DNA of 64,000 nucleotides from Nectonema munidae (lineage: Eukaryota > Nematomorpha > Nectonematoida > Nectonematidae): contig JAUIRK010000964.1 in NCBI GenBank assembly GCA_030549495.1, positions 682,001-746,000 on the forward strand. The letters run 5' to 3'. Positions 59,901-64,000 of this stretch are shown here, one piece after another. The first letter of the stretch is position 1. Each line of letters starts with the position of its first letter. Under the pieces are notes generated by a model. That model ran no database searches. It saw only the letters and a program-made list of their open reading frames with translations, and was not told where the DNA came from. The translations under genes and the position numbers were made by a program.

Positions 59901-62815
59901 CTAGCAAAATCTCCGCTACCAAAATCTCCGCTACCAAAATCTCCGCTAACCAAAATCTCTGCTAACCAAAATCTCCGTTACCAAAATCTCTGCTACCAAA
60001 ATCTCCGCTAACCAAAATCGCCTCTAACCAAAATCTCCGCTACCAAAATCTCTGCTAACCAAAATCTCCGTTACCAAAATCTCTGCTACCAAAATCTCTG
60101 CTAACCAAAATCTCTGCTACCAAAATCTCCGCTAACCAAAATCTCCGTTACCAAAATCTCCGCTAACCAAAATCTCCTCTACCAAAATCTCTGCTACCAA
60201 AATCTCCTTTACCAAAATCTCCTCTAGCAAAATCTCCGCTACCAAAATCTCTGCTACCAAAATCTCCTCTAGCAAAATCTCCGCTAACAAAATCTCCTCT
60301 AGCAAAATAACCGCTACCAAAATCTCCTCTAGCAAAATCTCCGCTACCAAAATCTCCGCTATCAAAATCTCTGCTACCAAAATCTCCTCTAACCAAAATC
60401 TCCGCTACCAAAATCTCCGCTAACCAAAATCTCCGCTAACCAAAATCTCCGCTACCAAAATCTCCTCTAACCAAAATCTCCGCTACCAAAATCTCCTCTA
60501 ACCAAAATCTCCGTTACCAAAATCTCTGCTACCAAAATCTCCGCTAACCAAAATCTCCGTTACCAAAATCTCTGCTACCAAAATCTCCGCTAACCAAAAT
60601 CTCCGCTACCAAAATCTCTGCTAACCAAAATCTCCGTTACCAAAATCTCTGCTACCAAAATCTCCGCTACCAAAATCTCTGCTAACCAAAATCTACTCTA
60701 CCAAAATCTCCGCTAACCAAAATCTCCGCTAACCAAAATCTCTGCTACCAAAATCTCCTCTACCAAAATCTCCTCTACCAAAATCTCTGCTACCAAAATC
60801 TCCGCTACCAAAATCTCCTCTACCAAAATCTCTGCTACCAAAATCTCCTCTACCAAAATCTCCTCTAGCAAAATCTCCGCTATCAAAATCTCCGCTACCA
60901 AAATCTCCTCTAGCAAAATCTCCGCTACCAAAATCTCCGCTACCAAAATCTCCGCTATCAAAATCTCTGCTACCAAAATCTCCTCTAACCAAAATCTCCG
61001 CTACCAAAATCTCCGCTATCAAAATCTCTGCTACCAAAATCTCCTCTAACCAAAATCTCTGCTACCAAAATCTCCTCTAACCAAAATCTCCGCTACCAAA
61101 ATCTCCTCTAGCAAAATCTCGGCTACCAAAATCTGCGCTACCAAAATCTGCGCTATCAAAATCTCCTCTAACCAAAATCTCCGCTACAAAAATCTCCTCT
61201 AGCAAAATCTCCTCTAGCAAAATCTCCGCTACCAAAATCTGCGCTACCAAAATCTGCGCTATCAAAATCTCTGCTACCAAAATCTCCTCTAGCAAAATCT
61301 CCGCTATCCGCTACCAAAATCTCCTCTAGCAAAATCTCCGCTAGCAAAATCTCTGCTAACCAAAATCTCTGCTACCAAAATCTCCGCTACCAAAATCTCC
61401 GCTACCAAAATCTCTGCTAACCAAAATCTCCGCTAACCAAAATCGCCTCTAACCAAAATCTCCGCTAACCAAAATCTCTGCTACCAAAATCTCCGCTAAC
61501 CAAAATCTCCGCTACCAAAATCTCTGCTACCAAAATCTCCTCTACCAAAATCTCAGCTACCAAAATCTCCTCTAGCAAAATCTCCTCTAGCAAAATCTCC
61601 GCTACCAAAATCTCCTCTACCAAAATCTCTGCTACCAAAATCTCCTCTACCAAAATCTCCTCTAGCAAAATCTCCGCTACCAAAATCTCCTCTAGCAAAA
61701 TCTCCGCTACCAAAATCTCCGCTACCAAAATCTCCGCTATCAAAATCTCTGCAACCAAAATCTCCTCTAACCAAAATCTCCGCTACCAAAATCTCCGCTA
61801 ACCAAAATCTCCGCTACCAAAATCTCCTCTACCAAAATCTCCTCTAACCAAAATCTCCGTTACCAAAATCTCTGCTACCAAAATCTCCGCTAACCAAAAT
61901 CTCCGTTACCAAAATCTCCGCTAACCAAAATCTCCTCTAACCAAAATCTCCTCTACCAAAATCTCCTCTACCAAAATCTCCGCTACCAAAATCTCCTCTA
62001 TCAAAATCTCTGCTACCAAAATCTCCTCTAGCAAAATCTCCTCTAGCAAAATCTCCTCTACCAAAATCTCCGCTATCAAAATCTCCGCTACCAAAATCTC
62101 TGATACCAAAATCTCCTCTAACCAAAATCTCCGCTACCAAAATCTCCGCTACCCAAAATCTCTGCTAACCAAAATCTCCGTTACCAAAATCTCTGCTATC
62201 AAAATCTCCGCTAACCAAAATCGCCTATAACAAAAATCTCCGCTACCAAAATCTCTGCTAACCAAAATCTCCGTTACCAAAATTTCTGCTACCAAAATCT
62301 CCGCTACCCAAAATCTCCGCTACCAAAATGTCTGCTAACCAAAATCTCTGCTACCAAAATCTCCGCTAACCAAAATCTCCGTTACCAAAATCTCCGCTAA
62401 CCAAAATCTCCTCTACCAAAATCTCCGCTACCAAAATCTCCGCTACCAAAATCTCCGCTATCAAAATCTCTGCTACCAAAATCTCCTCTAACCAAAATCT
62501 CCTCTAACCAAAATCTCCGCTACCAAAATCTCCTCTAGCAAAATCTCCGCTACCAAAATCTCCTGTAGCAAAATCCCCTCTAGCAAAATCTCCGCTACCA
62601 AAATCCCCTCTACCAAAATCTCCGCTATCAAAATCTCCATTACCAAAATCTCCATTACCAAAATCTCCGCTAACCAAAATCTCTGCTACCAAAATCTCCG
62701 CTAACCAAAATCTCCGCTACCAAAATCTCCGCTATCAAAATCTCCGCTATCAAAATCTCCGCTATCAAAATCTCCGCTACCAAAATATCTGCTAACAAAA
62801 TCTCTTCTACCAAAA
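47965..62815. repeat. Tandem duplication of a 7.4-kb block inside the array
   Basis: The order of variants from about 47965 to 55311 is repeated from about 55312 to 62815, with offset drifting between 7,350 and about 7,490 bp through small gains and losses. Landmarks present once per copy: CTCGGGTATC (51303 and 58740), ATCTTTGTTAACG (52047 and 59484), CAAAATAACCGC (52853 and 60304), CTATCCGCTACC (53837 and 61305), ATCTCCATTACC pair (55144 and 62634), and AAAATATCTGCTAAC (55275 and 62783). The copies directly abut. Confidence 0.88.
53945..55200. other. Second irregular tract near the end of copy 1 of the 7.4-kb block
   Basis: Broken units such as AAAATTCCGC, AATCCCTC, ATTCTGTACC, TCTTAACAAAA and CTACCCAAAATC cluster here. 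The corresponding part of copy 2 (about 61400-62640) is regular. The tract abuts the junction between the two 7.4-kb copies. Confidence 0.65.
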
Positions 62816-63090
62816 TCTCTGCTAACCAAAATCTCCTCTACCAAAATCTCCGCTAACCAAAATCTCCTCTACCAAAATCTCCGCTAACCAAAATCTCCGC
62901 TATCAAAATCTCCGCTACCAAAATCTCCGCTATCAAAATCTCCGCTACCAAAATCTCTGCTACCAAAATCTCCGCTACCAAAATCTCTGCTAACCAAAAT
63001 CTCCGCTAACCAAAATCTCCGCTACCTAAATCTCTGCTATCAAAATCTCCGCTACCAAAAACTCTGCTACCAAAATCTCTGCTAACCAAT

Positions 63091-63225
63091 ATTTAGATGC
63101 CAAAAATATTGATGTTTACAAACCTACAGTAAGCTGCAGAAAGACATGCGGATATATGTAAGAAATAATAAATGAGTTGTTGGTGAATAATTAAAATTCA
63201 GATAAATCAAAAAATAGGATCATTT
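63091..63225. other. Spacer after the array
   Basis: Ordinary AT-rich sequence; the array ends at GCTAACCAATATTTAG. No feature recognised. Confidence 0.5.

Positions 63226-64000
<775 letters not shown>

Larger units (their letters stand above)
34471..63090. repeat. Giant 15/16-bp minisatellite array, about 28.6 kb
   Basis: Core unit CTACCAAAATCTCCG (15 bp). Variants fall at fixed sites: CTATC, CTAGC and CTACA in place of CTACC; a 16-bp form starting CTAACC; and endings CCG, CTG, CCT, GCG and TCT. The plus strand has about one G per unit or none. Neighbourhoods differ: both flanks are rich in CTAACC, GTTACC and CTGC forms; 38-47 kb is rich in CTACA, CTATC and CTAGC; 47.6-51.7 kb is rich in TGCG and CTTCTAACC with a higher-order period of about 250-300 bp. 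All six frames give short periodic peptides (GDFGS, AEILV, YQNLR). CTAACC units break these with TAA or TAG and shift the frame, so no gene is called. Confidence 0.97.

Noticed and set aside
34471-63090. Dozens of 60-170-codon open frames with GDFGS, AEILV or YQNLR repeats, resembling pentapeptide-repeat proteins
   Set aside because: They follow automatically from a 15-bp period, overlap in several frames at once, and begin and end at 16-bp CTAACC units. No frame is kept open and no start context or splice signal supports a gene.
34471-63090. CRISPR array
   Set aside because: There are no unique spacers between repeats, the unit is only 15 bp, and the surrounding genes are animal and intron-bearing.
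34471-63090. Telomeric repeat tract
   Set aside because: The unit is not TTAGG or TTAGGG-like, the array is internal with transposon sequence on both sides, and it has strong higher-order structure. A subtelomeric satellite remains possible.

Overview
The window is AT-rich animal DNA. Its one clear host gene is an intron-containing C-terminal-motor kinesin. It also holds many DNA-transposon fossils, two small tandem arrays, and a minisatellite that fills the right 45 percent. Introns of 47-51 bp and the mix of hAT (GTF2IRD2-like and ZBED5-like), piggyBac and FLYWCH/MULE elements suggest an invertebrate, most likely an arthropod. That is inference; nothing seen fixes the species.

Layout. 1-0.8 kb: MULE/FLYWCH transposase remnant on the minus strand. 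1.4-4.3 kb: a 190-bp direct repeat and two palindromic-ended MITEs. 4.5-11.4 kb: a three-element nest. A hAT (4475-11406) was hit near one tip by a MULE (4481-6403, 9-bp target duplication) and inside its BED-finger region by a piggyBac (7848-10986, TTAA on both sides). 12.05-15.5 kb: a six-exon kinesin-14 gene, apparently intact (689 residues). 15.6-20.8 kb: AT-rich repeats without genes. 20.8-21.7 kb: broken copy of an unnamed mobile-type gene family (minus strand). 21.8-23.1 kb: a 39-bp minisatellite abutting a 110-bp satellite. 23.3-33.9 kb: remnants of two further piggyBacs, an unnamed transposase-like family at 25.5-27.1 kb, hAT fragments and MITEs.

34.47-63.09 kb is one tandem array of a 15-bp unit (CTACCAAAATCTCCG) with interspersed 16-bp CTAACC units, roughly 1,900 units. 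It has higher-order structure and two large internal tandem duplications (about 1.45 kb and about 7.4 kb), each bordered by a tract that looks like poor consensus sequence. The array ends about 150 bp before a ZBED5-like hAT remnant that runs off the window.

Apart from the kinesin, which should bundle and slide spindle microtubules, no host pathway is visible. The region reads as a transposon graveyard beside a large satellite block. The most useful observations are the dated nest of insertions, the architecture of the satellite, and two recurring but unnamed gene families.
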